Shown here in pieces: positions 41,301 to 46,499 of a stretch of DNA of 64,000 nucleotides. The DNA lies in assembly GCA_025267735.1 (NCBI GenBank), contig CM046299.1, positions 41,709,733 through 41,773,732 on the forward strand, read 5' to 3'. Within the stretch, counting starts at the first letter, position 1. Every line of letters starts with the position of its first letter. A program made the position numbers and the translations under genes. Below the pieces are notes generated by a model, which searched no databases, was not told the origin of the DNA, and worked only from the letters and a program-made list of their open reading frames with translations. Source of the stretch: Mactra quadrangularis. Lineage: Eukaryota > Mollusca > Bivalvia > Venerida > Mactridae.

Positions 41301-43453
41301 AGTTTAAACGATATTTTTTTGGCTTTTGGCTTTTTAAGAGACAAAATTGATAACCTCGATACACGATAGACAATAGTGACTTTACTAGTTTATAAGAAAA
41401 CGATAACCTAAATAACGGACAACTGTGTAACCTAGTGAATGTGAACTCCTCTTAGACCGATTAAATACATTTCGGATTTACAAGTTTTCGGGTATTTTTG
41501 GAAATAAATGCATCCGCGGATATTATATTGGGACCGAAGAATTCGTTCGGAAATTATGTGATTCTGGGTTGTTCGTTGTTTTCGGATTTATACGGTTAAA
41601 CTGATATTTATACAGTGTTCAATAAACGCTCTGGGCATTGCCCTGTTTTGCAGGTTATGTCATTTATTTCATGAAAAAATGAACAATCTTCTGAGCAAAT
41701 TATGAATTAATCAGTTCAACATAATTATGATTCAAATTAATTTGCATGAATAAGCTTAAAGGGGTATACAGGCAAAAGTTCAACATCATATTTCCTGATT
41801 TTGAATTATATTTTTACAACTGTGAATGCAACAGATACACTGTTATATTACTTGCCAAAATATTTCTTTATTTTCTCATAATATTTGGGGTGTTTCCTAA
41901 CTAGACCCACGTGGGTCAGGTAAGCTAAAAATAGATTAGTGTTAAAATATGCATTTACTGATGAGAAGATACTAGAGCTTGTTATTGTGCTACATTAGTA
42001 TAATTCTATTAAAAAAGATATCCTAACCTCCGAAGAATGTTGAAAAGACAAGAAACGACCAATGAAAATGTTTAATTTCAGCAAGTTAGACTTTTAACAA
42101 ATCTATAAATAGCTTGGTGATTCCCTCAGAATCCTACTTTCGTTTTCAATAATGTGTATGTCACATGTTTTAATTCGTTCAGTTGAATGATATAAGTGAA
42201 AAATGTTATTAGTAAGTGATTTCTTACGTTCTTAATACTGTTTTAAAAACTAAACTTGGTTCTATACTTTTGGCACAGTCATTTGCCTGTATATTCCTTT
42301 AAATCACCGTTTAATTGCTTGTGGTATACATGATAGTTTTTCTTGAGTTTTCATTTGTCACGGAAGAACCTTTGAAGAGCACTGTATCTCACAGTTGCGA
42401 GCAATCTGACTAAAACCGATCTAAAATTTTCCGCTCGCCTACTCGCTAATTTAGATCTGGCCTTTTTCAAACGAAGGTCACGTTCAGGTGAACTTTTCTC
42501 ATAATATTCCACGGAGACAGAAGAGATCTTGTACGGCAATGCTCTACAGAATATCTGTTTACGGAAATTGAATTGCGAGGTAAAGAACGGCAATACAATT
42601 GATTTCTAAGTATGCAAGAACTGATACTTATCAGTAGTAATCAATGGGTTCAATCGTGAGACATCAATTGTGCTATTTGGTCGTAAAATATTTATCACGA
42701 CTATTCTCCCTTATGTCACTGATTCTAAATCATGTAGGGCAGTTGTCAGTCAGTATCTTGAGTATGTGTCTAGTAACTGGTTAACAGCTAAATCCAGAGT
42801 ATTAGCCTTTTAATCAACGACGCGTAGAGTTGACTGACCCCCGTTATATGACCTATACTAAGTGTTGCATCGGTGTAAACCCAATCAAAACTAGTAATAA
42901 AAGAAAAGACATGTTCGTATACTTACAGGAATATGAATCTGAACTTTCTCATTCCAATATGTCTGAGAAGTGGTCCCATAAAAGAACAAGCTATGTATGA
43001 GGTACATATTGCGATAGAAAACCATAAGTTCAATCTTGTTTCTTGTTCCTTACAACCCGTAAAATGTGGCCTCACGTTGTCCGGATTTTCCGGTACGGAA
43101 TACTGACCATTAGCATCAACCTCATAGTTAACTCTACCCAAACCGTCAATTCCGGATATAACGTCACTCCCGTTCTCAACGGAATTATCTACAACATAGT
43201 TAAACCCATTATCACTTATATTTAATTCACTATTAAACACGTCTATCTTTAAATATTGTGATACGTTCGTTAAATCACTCGCGATTTCTGTTGAAATATA
43301 GACATCATCTTGATTGCATAAATCTATATAAAATTCCTCTGCTTTTAGAACATATAATATAGAAGACCAGCCAAACAGCTGACCAGCATATAGAACTATT
43401 TCAATAAAACACCACAGTGTACATAATCTCGGGTACCTCCTGTACAAAGCCAT
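8223..43453 (-). CDS. SLC43-family membrane transporter, complete 10-exon gene
   Basis: Ten exons joined at GT-AG sites give 1629 coding bases, a 542-residue protein. The exons are 43453-42927, 32537-32491, 29913-29837, 24990-24898, 21826-21625, 18994-18848, 16894-16793, 13540-13354, 11802-11682 and 8348-8223, and every phase matches. From knowledge of the family, I align it along its whole length with vertebrate SLC43 proteins, major-facilitator carriers with 12 membrane segments. In these, A1/A2 carry large neutral amino acids and A3 carries purine nucleobases. Landmarks are FGWSSILYVLKAEEFY after helix 1, GCKEQETRLNLWFS before helix 2, QSTITSVFVGLYDVS in helix 5 and PVLFGVIHSSAGLAGMLQYP near helix 11. 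The first extracellular loop is long (about residues 37-140) with three N-glycosylation sequons (N63, N78, N94). A charged loop (about 276-325) separates helices 6 and 7. Substrate cannot be assigned, so I give no symbol. The family call is firm and the exon borders are likely. Confidence 0.93.
8349..9058. repeat. Intronic minisatellite of about 24 units, 26-32 bp
   Basis: The plus-strand consensus is ATGAAATAGATTGTAAAAA followed by TGTCATTGAA. Units differ by a few substitutions and 1-3 bp indels. The array fills the 3' end of the last intron of the SLC43-family gene. The unit touching exon 10 differs in reading CTGAAATAGATTG, which on the gene strand creates the AG acceptor. The other units read ATGAAAT or similar there and lack AG. 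Confidence 0.92.
9205..9440 (+). repeat. Old SINE, family B relic
   Basis: GAACTTGTGAGAGTGTATGTG, GGTTAAAGACATGGG and a 3' end GGCGCGGCGTTAAACCCAAT match the family B body. The tRNA-like head is reduced to GGGTTCGGGTAGAACG. Confidence 0.6.
9441..10766. other. Intron 9 sequence, no feature beyond short repeats
   Basis: AT-rich intronic DNA. A short CATAT/CGTAT run (ATCGTATCGTATCGTATCGT) lies near 10105-10140. No exon-like open frame with family similarity is seen. Confidence 0.5.
10767..11221. repeat. Exact 41-bp duplication 414 bp apart
   Basis: The same 41 bases, beginning ATTTCGAATACC and ending TTGAAACCAAC, occur at 10767-10807 and 11181-11221 in the same orientation with no mismatch. 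Flanks differ. The second copy interrupts an AT-rich CATTTCATTTAT-like stretch, as an inserted filler would. Confidence 0.85.
11682..11802 (-). CDS. SLC43-family transporter, exon 9
   Basis: It encodes residues 461(split)-501, reading YPLATFPVLFGVIHSSAGLA and GMLQYPLFEWYTLYPSAPDH. This matches the family block around helix 11 (human A3 has LAFPSEHFGKLFGLVMALS at this place). Entry is phase 2, exit phase 0. The acceptor is CTGTTTCAG and the donor GTAAGT. Confidence 0.92.
12700..12912 (+). repeat. SINE, family B, headless copy
   Basis: CTTGTGGAAGGGTAGGTGAG, CTGGTTAAAGACAAGTGCCT, AGGAAAGCTAGGTTA and a 3' GTGTTGACACTGTGTTATAC follow the family B body order seen at 16190-16360. No tRNA-like head remains. 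Confidence 0.7.
13354..13540 (-). CDS. SLC43-family transporter, exon 8
   Basis: It encodes residues 399(split)-461(split), reading TDEFRRRRLPIILPLTVTSL through to YLFSYEITFIND. A basic RRRR stretch precedes helix 9, followed by helix 9 and helix 10. Entry is phase 1, exit phase 2. I placed the donor at GT^GTAAGT rather than at the GT two bases upstream, because GTAAGT is the stronger site and only it keeps phase with exon 9. Confidence 0.9.
13895..14110 (+). repeat. Old SINE, family A relic
   Basis: TTTGGTCATGAAAAAAATTT, TACGGCCATTTTAAATTACG, TGACGGAAGTATGCGCCAAG and a 3' GTGTTGCTACGCCGTTT follow the family A body. A G/C-run-containing block (13680-13870) precedes it and could be a further MITE relic. 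Confidence 0.6.
14700..14940 (+). repeat. SINE, family C, near-complete
   Basis: The tRNA-like head (14707-14780) has an A-box-like GGCGTAGTGGTTAGC and a B-box GGTTCAAGCCC. It is followed by a TGTCGGCCTCGTGGTAGG body and a 3' end GTTGAATACGACGTTAAAAA with an A-rich tail. The head is not followed by a tRNA gene terminator, and a partial copy lies at 25616-25760, so this is a SINE and not a tRNA gene. Confidence 0.8.
16095..16385 (+). repeat. SINE, family B, full-length copy
   Basis: The tRNA-like head (16095-16178) has GATAGCGCAATTGGTAGCGC and the B-box GGTTCGAATCC. The body includes GGCCTTATGGAAGGGTAGG, and the 3' end is TGTTGATACGGCGTTAAATC with an (AAAT)n-like tail. ATGTATGGAAAAA before it and AAGTATGGACAAA after it are a likely imperfect target duplication. 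Confidence 0.85.
16793..16894 (-). CDS. SLC43-family transporter, exon 7
   Basis: It encodes residues 365(split)-399(split), reading NYYLGVFSYVTVGTLITAIT then AGMLHDCQRRKYL. This is helix 8 and the short basic cytoplasmic turn that, in the family, reads LLMDRLKQK. Phase 1 in and out, with acceptor TATATTTCAG and donor GTAAGT. Confidence 0.92.
16938..18363. mobile_element. hAT-like non-autonomous DNA transposon, 1426 bp
   Basis: The ends TAGTGATG and CATCACTA are inverted, and longer imperfect inversion follows (CGATTATCG / AATCGATTGTGG regions). The element is flanked by a perfect 8-bp target duplication GTAGTAAT (16930-16937 and 18364-18371). The interior has CpG-rich patches at both ends and an AT-rich middle. 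No transposase frame is present. An 8-bp duplication with these ends fits hAT. It lies in intron 6 of the SLC43-family gene. Confidence 0.88.
18380..18690 (+). repeat. Old SINE, family A relic
   Basis: GGCTAGCTAAGTCGATAGTG and GGTTCAATTCCTGGTGGG are remnants of the tRNA head. CTTGGGTCATGCGATGATTT, CTACCACTGATTTGTAAATC, GGCAATTGTCAGTCTCTGAC and GTTACTGATTAACAGC follow the family A body. The 3' end is lost. Confidence 0.65.
18848..18994 (-). CDS. SLC43-family transporter, exon 6
   Basis: It encodes residues 316(split)-365(split), reading KSNAVKSLLSCEYLLHVYWM, CVQGLRFVTFLGFFNTYLEK and KFEGNDAK. It corresponds to the family block FSRRFAWHLVWLSVIQLWHY at helix 7. I chose the acceptor TATATTTTAG over a nearer CAG at 18935, because only the former keeps phase 1 with exon 5. 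Confidence 0.9.
19106..20388 (+). mobile_element. 5'-truncated LINE with long pentanucleotide tail and target duplication
   Basis: 19188-19594 encodes the C-terminus of a non-LTR retrotransposon polyprotein. It reads IRLSNHKLKFETGRQLGYF, then after a frameshift near 19250 SENARICDHCFSNLG and VYHAFFHCSTYIDVRREY, with a C-x2-C...H-x4-C motif. A 3' UTR ends in GAGCTGGAGGCCTTGAAATA and TAAATGAATGAAT and runs directly into (TTGTA)n. The insertion is flanked by a repeat of GTTCGATATTYCCGTACAAA plus TTTTTATAGACA (19106-19141 and 20344-20388, with about 9 extra bases in the right copy), taken as the target duplication. It is a dead copy in intron 5; the clade is not assigned. Confidence 0.88.
19716..20340. 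repeat. (TTGTA)85(TTGCA)37(TTGTA)3 microsatellite
   Basis: There are 625 bp of uninterrupted pentamers: 85 TTGTA, an abrupt switch at 20141 to 37 TTGCA, then 3 TTGTA from 20326. It forms the 3' tail of the LINE described above. Because 5 is not a multiple of 3, all frames read the same five-codon cycle. The long open frames (CIVLY, CIALH or NTIQY, NAMQC cycles) are therefore artefacts. Confidence 0.97.
21063..21500 (+). mobile_element. LINE C-terminal fragment with 3' UTR
   Basis: It reads FYKILHGEVDINPDNIL, then YKFSFFPRTIPVWNKLPAPV and APSLELFKKELSRLSF, then a stop at 21314. This is the C-terminal tail I recognise from Jockey/CR1-type reverse-transcriptase polyproteins. It is cut at its 5' side and is in intron 5, in the opposite orientation to the host gene. 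A different lineage from the LINE at 19106. Confidence 0.75.
21625..21826 (-). CDS. SLC43-family transporter, exon 5
   Basis: It encodes residues 249-316(split). VVFDSGFPRMYFYLGLSIFH and ILLVGTSTLFLLPRDHISPE form helix 6 and the family LLMPRGHIP block, followed by a highly charged Lys/Glu stretch of the large cytoplasmic loop. Entry is phase 0, exit phase 1 at AAA^GTATGT. Without splicing the frame would reach a stop 17 bases on. Confidence 0.92.
21940..22110 (+). repeat. GACGTTTAGCG-type degenerate repeat cluster, copy 1
   Basis: GCGACGTTTAGCGTCAAGGA, TTGCGACGTTTAGTGTCAG and TGTGACGTTAAGCGGC are loose repeats of a GCGACGTTTAGCGTNA unit. The flank TTCGATACTTATTCTTCCTT resembles the flank of the cluster at 32700. 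A short block continues beyond the SINE at 23430-23495. Confidence 0.55.
23098..23411 (+). repeat. SINE, family A, intact, 13-bp target duplication
   Basis: The tRNA-like head GCCCGGCTAGCTCAGTTGGT...GGTTCGATTTCCGGGCGGG has both polymerase III boxes. It is followed by GCATACCTTCGTGGAGCTTG, GACGAAAGTGTGCGC and TTAACAGCTAAATCCAGA, and ends in ACGGCGTTAAACCCAACAAA plus a CAAAAA tail. TGAAGTGTCGTTA flanks both sides (23085-23097, 23412-23424). Its organisation resembles the mollusc tRNA-headed SINEs of the V-SINE/RUDI type, but the family name is not verified. It has inserted into a GACGTTTAGCG-type repeat. Confidence 0.92.
24488..24530. repeat. Short (TTCTG)n microsatellite
   Basis: A run of TTCTG pentamers with one TTCTT variant lies just before the tail end of the minus-strand SINE at 24541. 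Confidence 0.8.
24541..24846 (-). repeat. SINE, family A, full-length, minus strand
   Basis: Read on the minus strand it has the same head (GCTAGCTCAGTTGGTTGCAC, GGGTTCGATTCCCTGG), body and ACGGCGTTAAACCCAACAAA end as the copy at 23098. Its head end lies about 50 bp from the donor of exon 4 (24897) in intron 4. Confidence 0.9.
24898..24990 (-). CDS. SLC43-family transporter, exon 4
   Basis: It encodes residues 218-248, reading VSFLFPNVQSTITSVFVGLY and DVSTIVSYIMK. It aligns with the family block LFGQHRSTIITLYNGAFDSS...IIK (helix 5). Exactly 31 codons, phase 0 in and out, with acceptor CTCTATTTCAG and donor GTATGT. Confidence 0.92.
25616..25760 (+). repeat. SINE, family C, 3' half
   Basis: TTGTCGGCCTCGTGAAAGGG, GTACTGGTGATAGAAAAGTG, TCCAGGAAACCTATAGTAG and TGTTGAATGCGACGTTAAAA match the family C copy at 14700. 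The tRNA-like head is absent, as expected for 5' truncation. Confidence 0.75.
26836..27233 (+). mobile_element. MULE-like MITE, copy 1 of 6 (398 bp)
   Basis: It starts CAATCTCCGTAAACAGATAT and ends GATCGGGTTTTATTTAGATT. The flanking 9-bp duplication is GTCAGCCGC (26827-26835, 27234-27242). It shares the family interior: GACCAATCAATGCGTAGCTT, TTTCTATTTTTAGACCAAG, TAGACGATGTAAACAAGTTA and ATTATGATGAGAAAAGGTC. It lies in intron 3 of the transporter gene and has no open frame of note. Confidence 0.93.
27272..27526. mobile_element. Foldback (hairpin) element, about 255 bp
   Basis: The arms are about 100 bp, inverted and only slightly diverged. The left arm runs CCAAGTTCTATAAAAAAATA to GTCACAGGGGCCCGATGA, and the right arm TCATCAGGCCCCTGTG to ATATTTTTATAGAACTTGG. 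They enclose a loop of about 50 bp. It begins 39 bp past the MULE-like copy at 26836. Transcribed within intron 3, it would form a long RNA hairpin. Confidence 0.88.
28255..28330. repeat. A-rich low-complexity tract
   Basis: A purine-rich run on the plus strand with AACAAACAAACAAAAGAAAC and AAAAAAGAGAAAAAAGG. In the transporter gene's sense it is a long pyrimidine tract inside intron 3 with no exon next to it. Confidence 0.7.
28954..29356 (-). mobile_element. MULE-like MITE, copy 2 of 6 (403 bp)
   Basis: It starts CAATCTGATTAAAACCCGAT and ends TCTGTTTACGGAGATTG, reverse orientation relative to copy 1. The 9-bp duplication GTTAAAGCC is exact (28945-28953, 29357-29365). It fills the same intron 3. 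Confidence 0.95.
29837..29913 (-). CDS. SLC43-family transporter, exon 3
   Basis: It encodes residues 192(split)-217, reading TPWLICPGLCCIGVAGMALY then ATNIQ. This aligns with the family stretch LLFLAMPMLTIGGILFLITN-LQ (helix 4). Entry is phase 1, exit phase 0. Acceptor TTTCTTCTTTCAG, donor GTAATT. A MITE begins about 23 bp upstream of the acceptor. Confidence 0.92.
29937..30300. mobile_element. MITE family M1, copy 2 (TA target)
   Basis: The left end TAGTCAGTTATCTTTCCCTG and the right end GGAGAAATAACTGACTA are inverted over about 17 bp, and an outer GGAC/GTCC extends the match. The interior aligns with copy 1 at 6835. It ends within about 23 bp of the exon 3 acceptor, so the branch point of intron 2 may lie inside it. 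Confidence 0.85.
30305..30753. mobile_element. Element family E, left-truncated copy
   Basis: It matches 41836-42303 almost throughout: AAAATATTTCTTTATTTTCT, ATATTTGGGGTGGTTCCTAA, CTAGACCC-GTGGGTCAGG, AGCTTGTTATTGTGC and a right end TTTGCCTGTATATCCCTT. The left inverted end seen in the other copy is missing; the M1 MITE abuts that side. Confidence 0.8.
31855..32150 (+). repeat. SINE, family D
   Basis: The tRNA-like head has CAGTAGTCCATTGGTAGGAC and the B-box GGGTTCGAATCCCAC. The body has TTTACCTGTGATTGTTTCAC, TCCACCCAGGTGTAAATGGG and GCAGCCCAATGACCAGGGG. A second copy is at 56690. The tail is not simple, so the right boundary is approximate. Confidence 0.75.
32491..32537 (-). CDS. SLC43-family transporter, exon 2 (47 nt)
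   Basis: It encodes residues 176(split)-192(split), reading VSYVTGSLILGFVTP. With the end of exon 1 (KFRFIFL) this makes helix 3. Entry is phase 2, exit phase 1. It is too short to show as an open frame of its own and was located by phase, by the GTTTTTCAG acceptor and by the family alignment. Confidence 0.85.
32700..32870 (+). repeat. GACGTTTAGCG-type degenerate repeat cluster, copy 2
   Basis: AGTGTGACGTTTAGCGTCAG, TATTGCGACGTTTTAAGC, TATTGCGACGTTTCGCAATA, ATTGTGACGTTTAGCGACAA and TTGCGACGTTTAGCAG follow each other with loose spacing. It is the clearest of four clusters in the window (21940, 23430, 32700, 63808). Confidence 0.7.
33262..33659 (-). mobile_element. MULE-like MITE, copy 3 of 6 (398 bp)
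   Basis: It starts CAATTTGATTAAAACCCGAT and ends GTTTACGGAGAGCG, with an exact 9-bp duplication CAACTTTCG (33253-33261, 33660-33668). It lies in intron 1. The right terminus is AGAGCG rather than AGATTG. Confidence 0.93.
33670..35620. other. Intron 1 sequence, mostly unassigned
   Basis: No exon-like frame is seen. A GTTCGGAT-rich stretch (35120-35300) ends in GGTTGCACTGTATTA. It resembles stretches at 41430-41620 and 44255-44415 only in its repeated TTCGGA words, and is probably an old repeat. Confidence 0.35.
35630..35930. repeat. Minisatellite of about 7 units, 32-40 bp
   Basis: Units follow the pattern CTCGTACCCAGAGGTTATCA plus AGATTCTCACATT, with drift. A final part-unit in reverse orientation, AATCCTCTGGGTACGAG, closes the array at 35914-35930. 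The open frames here are artefacts of the repeat. It lies in intron 1. Confidence 0.85.
36852..37096. mobile_element. Tc1-like MITE, family T, copy 1 (245 bp)
   Basis: The ends CAGCGCCATTCAAAAGTTTT and AACTTTTGGAGGGCACTG are inverted with TA on each side. Terminal CAGTGCCYTCCAAAAGT is the usual form of Tc1/mariner ends. The interior has no open frame. Copies of nearly the same length are at 48986 and 54111. Confidence 0.85.
37183..37799. mobile_element. Mariner-like non-autonomous element (617 bp)
   Basis: The ends CAGTATCCACCAAAAGTTTG and CAAACTTTTGGTGAGTACTG are inverted and TA-flanked. An internal block (CCTCACGGCCGCGAACACGG and GGTCAGGTCGGGGGCAAA, 37452-37555) recurs alone at 48545-48655. 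A solitary right end lies at 39482-39512. No transposase frame. Confidence 0.82.
39420..39512. mobile_element. Solitary right end of the 617-bp mariner-like family
   Basis: TATTCAGTAGGCCTTCAAAG and CTCCAAACTTTTGGTAGGTA-CTGTA match 37748-37801 of the complete element. The left part is absent. Confidence 0.65.
39601..40546. mobile_element. DNA transposon-like element (946 bp) with opposed tRNA-like modules
   Basis: It has 30-bp terminal inverted repeats: ATAGTCTGATTTTATCCGGT + GAGCCGTGAC at 39601-39630 and the inverse at 40517-40546, with one mismatch. Inside lie a plus-strand tRNA-like stretch (39745-39818, ending GGGTTCGAATCCTGC) and a minus-strand tRNA-like stretch (40305-40385, with TAGCGCAGTCGGTAACGAG and GGTTCGAACC). 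A TA target is possible. It lies in intron 1. Confidence 0.8.
41757..42303. mobile_element. Element family E, complete copy (about 547 bp)
   Basis: The left end TTAAAGGGGTATACAGGCAA and the right end TTGCCTGTATATTCCTTTAA are inverted with two mismatches. The right 470 bp is shared with 30305-30753. No open frame of note. Confidence 0.8.
42402..42570 (-). mobile_element. MULE-like MITE, copy 4 of 6, internally deleted (169 bp)
   Basis: Both ends are kept (CAATCTGACTAAAACCGATC and CTGTTTACGGAAATTG) but about 230 bp of the middle is gone. The flanking 9-bp duplication is AGTTGCGAG / AATTGCGAG, with one mismatch. The junction falls after CTCATAATATTC (about 42508). Confidence 0.9.
42660..42895 (+). 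repeat. SINE, family A, headless copy
   Basis: TATTCTCCCTTATGTCACTG, GTAGGGCAGTTGTCAGTCAG, AACTGGTTAACAGCTAAATC and TGTTGCATCGGTGTAAACCC match the family A body. It ends about 30 bp from the donor of exon 1 (42926). Confidence 0.8.
42927..43453 (-). CDS. SLC43-family transporter, exon 1 with start codon
   Basis: It encodes residues 1-176(split). A short basic N-terminus (MALYRRYPR) leads into helix 1 (about 11-36, LCTLWCFIEIVLYAGQLFGW). Then comes the long first extracellular loop with N63-V-S, N78-I-S and N94-G-S sequons and Cys46 and Cys134, then helix 2 (about 141-164) and GMRKFRF. The ATG has A at -3 and G at +4 and follows the TATA box by about 45 bp. The loop is about twice the length I recall for vertebrate members. 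Donor CT^GTAAGT, phase 2. Confidence 0.94.
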
Positions 43454-43497
43454 TGTAGTATTTCCTCATTTAGTTGAGAATGATCAAATGCCAATGA

Positions 43498-43505
43498 CTT
43501 ATATA
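43498..43505 (-). promoter_or_regulatory. TATA box of the SLC43-family gene
   Basis: TATATAAG on the minus strand lies 45-52 bp upstream of the ATG. It would place initiation around 43470-43475, in the TCATTCTCAACT stretch, and leave a 5' UTR of only about 20 nt. A 5' non-coding exon further upstream cannot be excluded. Confidence 0.55.
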
Positions 43506-43664
43506 CCTCTACAGTCGATTTAACTAACGTCGTCGCTATATACTGTTTACTATTTTTACATTCACTGAGTTACGTTTTTAAACTGGTCCAGGATTAAAAA
43601 TCAACACTACTTCATAATATTTTACTTGTACTTGAAATTTGTATAGTATATTGGAAAATCATTT

Positions 43665-43945
43665 TTTACTTGGTTAAGCGCCGTTTCAACACAAAGTGGG
43701 GTCATTTTACAGAGACCAGCGCACCTAACATAGCCTTCATGGACCCTTATCTAGAACCAGTACTCACCTACTCTTCCCCAATGTAGGGAACTCCACCAAA
43801 TATTATCATTGGAGAAAACTTGAATTATTTTTAAACTTTCATGAGTGAGTGCACCATATTCGCTTTTAATTGTGATAAGAAACCGTGGCCCATTTAGTAA
43901 AAGATAAATACGAAATCCCAGCGCGTTACATTCGTTCATTTATTT
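43665..43945 (-). repeat. SINE, family B, minus strand, upstream of the transporter gene
   Basis: On the minus strand it reads GGGAAGAGTAGGTGAGTACT, GGTTCTAGATAAGGGTCCAT and GTGTTGAAACGGCGCTTAAC, matching family B. It lies 210-490 bp upstream of the ATG of the SLC43-family gene. The head part is replaced by unrelated sequence. Confidence 0.6.
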
Positions 43946-45780
43946 TTAACTATTTTACAAACTTAGAATGCGATCTTTTTGTAACTAATTTAATCATACT
44001 AAACAATAGCTGAAAATTAAACTTACTATTTGCCACAATATTCAGTTCTTCGTTTTTGTCAACGATGTAATTTTCTTGATATTACAAATTTTAAAACACA
44101 ATTATACTTCTGACGCATTTACACATTATATCCCAATAATTTTACGATCCTAAAAGTCGTACGTTCATAAGCATTCGTTACTACTTTTCTTCTCACGGTT
44201 AATTTTGCTGATATATGAGGTAAAGACAATTATTAATGTTTGTACGGTGTAACCTAGGAAGGCAGGACACTGTTCGGATCAGATCAAACAGATCTGAATC
44301 GCACCGATTTTTTCCGGATTTTTGCGTGTGGATTTCGAAATTGGGACAGAGGAAAACTGTTCGGACTTTGGATGACTCCTAATTTCTAAGGGCTCGGATT
44401 ATTCAAGATTTACCGTATTTCTTATACATGTATTGTTGTACTCGTGCTGCACTCATGAATTTATGCATGTAATATTTGACTTGCACTTAATTTACATAAA
44501 TAAGAGAAAAATATCATTCGCTTAAAAGTAAATATGCTCTGTTAATAGGTTTCGGTATAGTTATGAAAAAAAGTATAATATGGCCATGACCGATATGTTA
44601 TGGATTTTGCCCTATTTAATGAATGCTACAAATACATGTAATTAGTCTATTGCTCATGTTAAGGTCGTTCTCGGTTTACAGAAAACGGACTGAATAACAA
44701 GTTAAGTTGAAACATAAATAACCATACGTATAATAATGAACCGTCATTTTAATCATAACCCATAAATAATTATGTTAGCGTTTTGTAGTTATGTAGTTGT
44801 CATATATTAAACTAAGCAAGTTTTACGGCGCAGCTGTCTAAGCCAACTTTTGACCTATACATGTATTTTTTTAAAAATTCAAGTTGCTCTAACATTCCAG
44901 TTTGTCCGATAAAATTCGCTTGTGGTATTGAGAAATGGATAGAATGTATTGATTATGATACCATTGGCTGTTCTGAAATAAGTTTAGTTTACTGTTTCAA
45001 ATTTTCAATGTGCTGATCCCGAAAAAGTTTAGTATACTGGGTCCCATATTTTCATTATGCGGGTCCCGATAAAGATTACATACGTCAAAAGTTTTCAATA
45101 TGCGGGTCTCAAAAAAAGTTAAGTTTAAGGTCCCAAATGTTCCATAATTTAATGGAATAGAGATTTTATAATAGTTTGAAGTCATATACTCTGGCTGCCA
45201 TCTATACTTCAATCAAAATAAACCCTGGACAGGGCCGAATATCCTTTTTAACCTGAAAAAACGAACACTATTTGAATCGATAATCAATAATATGTATCTT
45301 TAAAGTCATTGACCGAATAAATGTAAAGAACAACAGCAGTTGATCAAAAAAAACATAAACTGATAAACTTACATAATAATACCTATGAATAAGATAGATA
45401 AAAATAGATTAGGTACATAGAATAATTTAACATAAGTCTGATTCTGATAAAAGCGACACATAAGATATAAAGGCTGATATAATACACAAGCCTTGCACTT
45501 AATACCTGATGGAAAGTTTCATGAATCGCATGATAAGTCGTTGCAAAAAAATGGCGTCGTAAATACGAGTATGAAACAAAAGTGAACGTCCGCTTTCATT
45601 CGTGCGATACAAAACATGCATTAATTGTGATTGTGCCAATATTGCATTAGTTAGGTATATTTTGTTACTAATCAGCATAAGTTATCTTAGTACGGAACTA
45701 TAAATATAGACTGACATGTCTTGAAACTATTTTGAACCGTACTGTCAAACTTGTTGCATTATGTTTCTCTTTCTTTAGTT
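43946..45780. other. Intergenic AT-rich sequence
   Basis: No gene is seen. A loosely repeated TATGCGGGTCCCGAT / GTGCTGATCCCGA word occurs three or four times at 45005-45130. A GTTCGGAT-rich stretch lies at 44255-44415. Confidence 0.4.
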
Positions 45781-45790
45781 TGGGAAGAAA

Positions 45791-45850
45791 ATGAAAAACT
45801 TATATGCATTGTTTGTTGCCTATTTCATCCCCACTTTTTGTTTACGTAGT
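45791..45850 (+). CDS. Candidate signal-peptide exon of the Kazal gene (weak)
   Basis: ATG at 45791 opens MKNLYALFVAYFIPTFCL, which has the shape of a secretory signal. It reaches a possible donor (C^GTAGTA) in phase 1, which is the phase the first Kazal exon at 54698 needs. The donor is weak and the gap is 8.8 kb. I have no other support, so this is a candidate only. Confidence 0.15.
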
Positions 45851-45911
45851 ACCCGATATAGTAGACAGTTCCTACCAAAAAGTGAGTTGTCCTACTAAAT
45901 ATCATTTATCT

Positions 45912-46060
45912 TATGGTGGCTGATTTATGTCATTTCGTATTTTCGTTTCTTTGCCACGAAGATACGACAGATTTAAGGCGAAAACACGACGCATTCAATC
46001 TATCGTATTGTAGTATTTATTTTGTCGTGTGTTCGTTTCTTCGTGGCGAATTAGAAAATC
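45912..46060. mobile_element. Partial copy of the TGGTGGCTGATTTATG MITE
   Basis: It begins TATGGTGGCTGATTTATGTC and continues with GTTTCTTTGCC / GTTTCTTCGTGGCG blocks in opposed orientation, like the complete 136-bp element at 61391. The right inverted end is missing. Confidence 0.6.
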
Positions 46061-46189
46061 TGTTCCACTCCTTGACAAGGGCATTTGCTTGCTCGTTTTG
46101 GTGCTAGGTGCATGACGACGACTGGCACGTCTCCCCAGGTCGTCGCAAGTGTGCTCCACTTGGTTCATGTAATGTATGACGGAAGTCAG

Positions 46190-46479
46190 TTTGTTTGTTT
46201 TTGTTGGGTTTTACGCCGTAGCAACACATCATATAGGTCATATAACGGCGGTCAGTAAACCTACCAACTCCTCTAAGGCTAAATCTCTGGAATTAGCTGT
46301 TAACCAACTACTAAGCGCATACTTCCTTCAGTGACTGACTACTGCCCTACATAATTAATAATCATTGGTAGGAGGGAGAATGGCCGTAGAAATTATGAAA
46401 TTATGCCCCGCCCGGGAATCGAACCCACGACCCCTCCATCAGTAGACTTGCGTGCTACCGACTGAGACAGCCGGCGGAT
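46190..46479 (-). repeat. SINE, family A, minus strand
   Basis: It has the same structure as 23098-23411, in reverse. The flanks ACGGAAGTCAG (46179-46189) and ACGGAAGCCAG (46480-46490) form an 11-bp target duplication with one mismatch. A short internal deletion removed the GACCAAGCTCCACGAAAG block. Confidence 0.88.
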
Positions 46480-46499
46480 ACGGAAGCCAGACTTGCAGT

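Noticed and set aside
44255..44415. GTTCGGAT-rich stretch related to 35120-35300 and 41430-41620
   Set aside because: The words recur, but I could not define ends or a convincing alignment, so it is not called as an element family.
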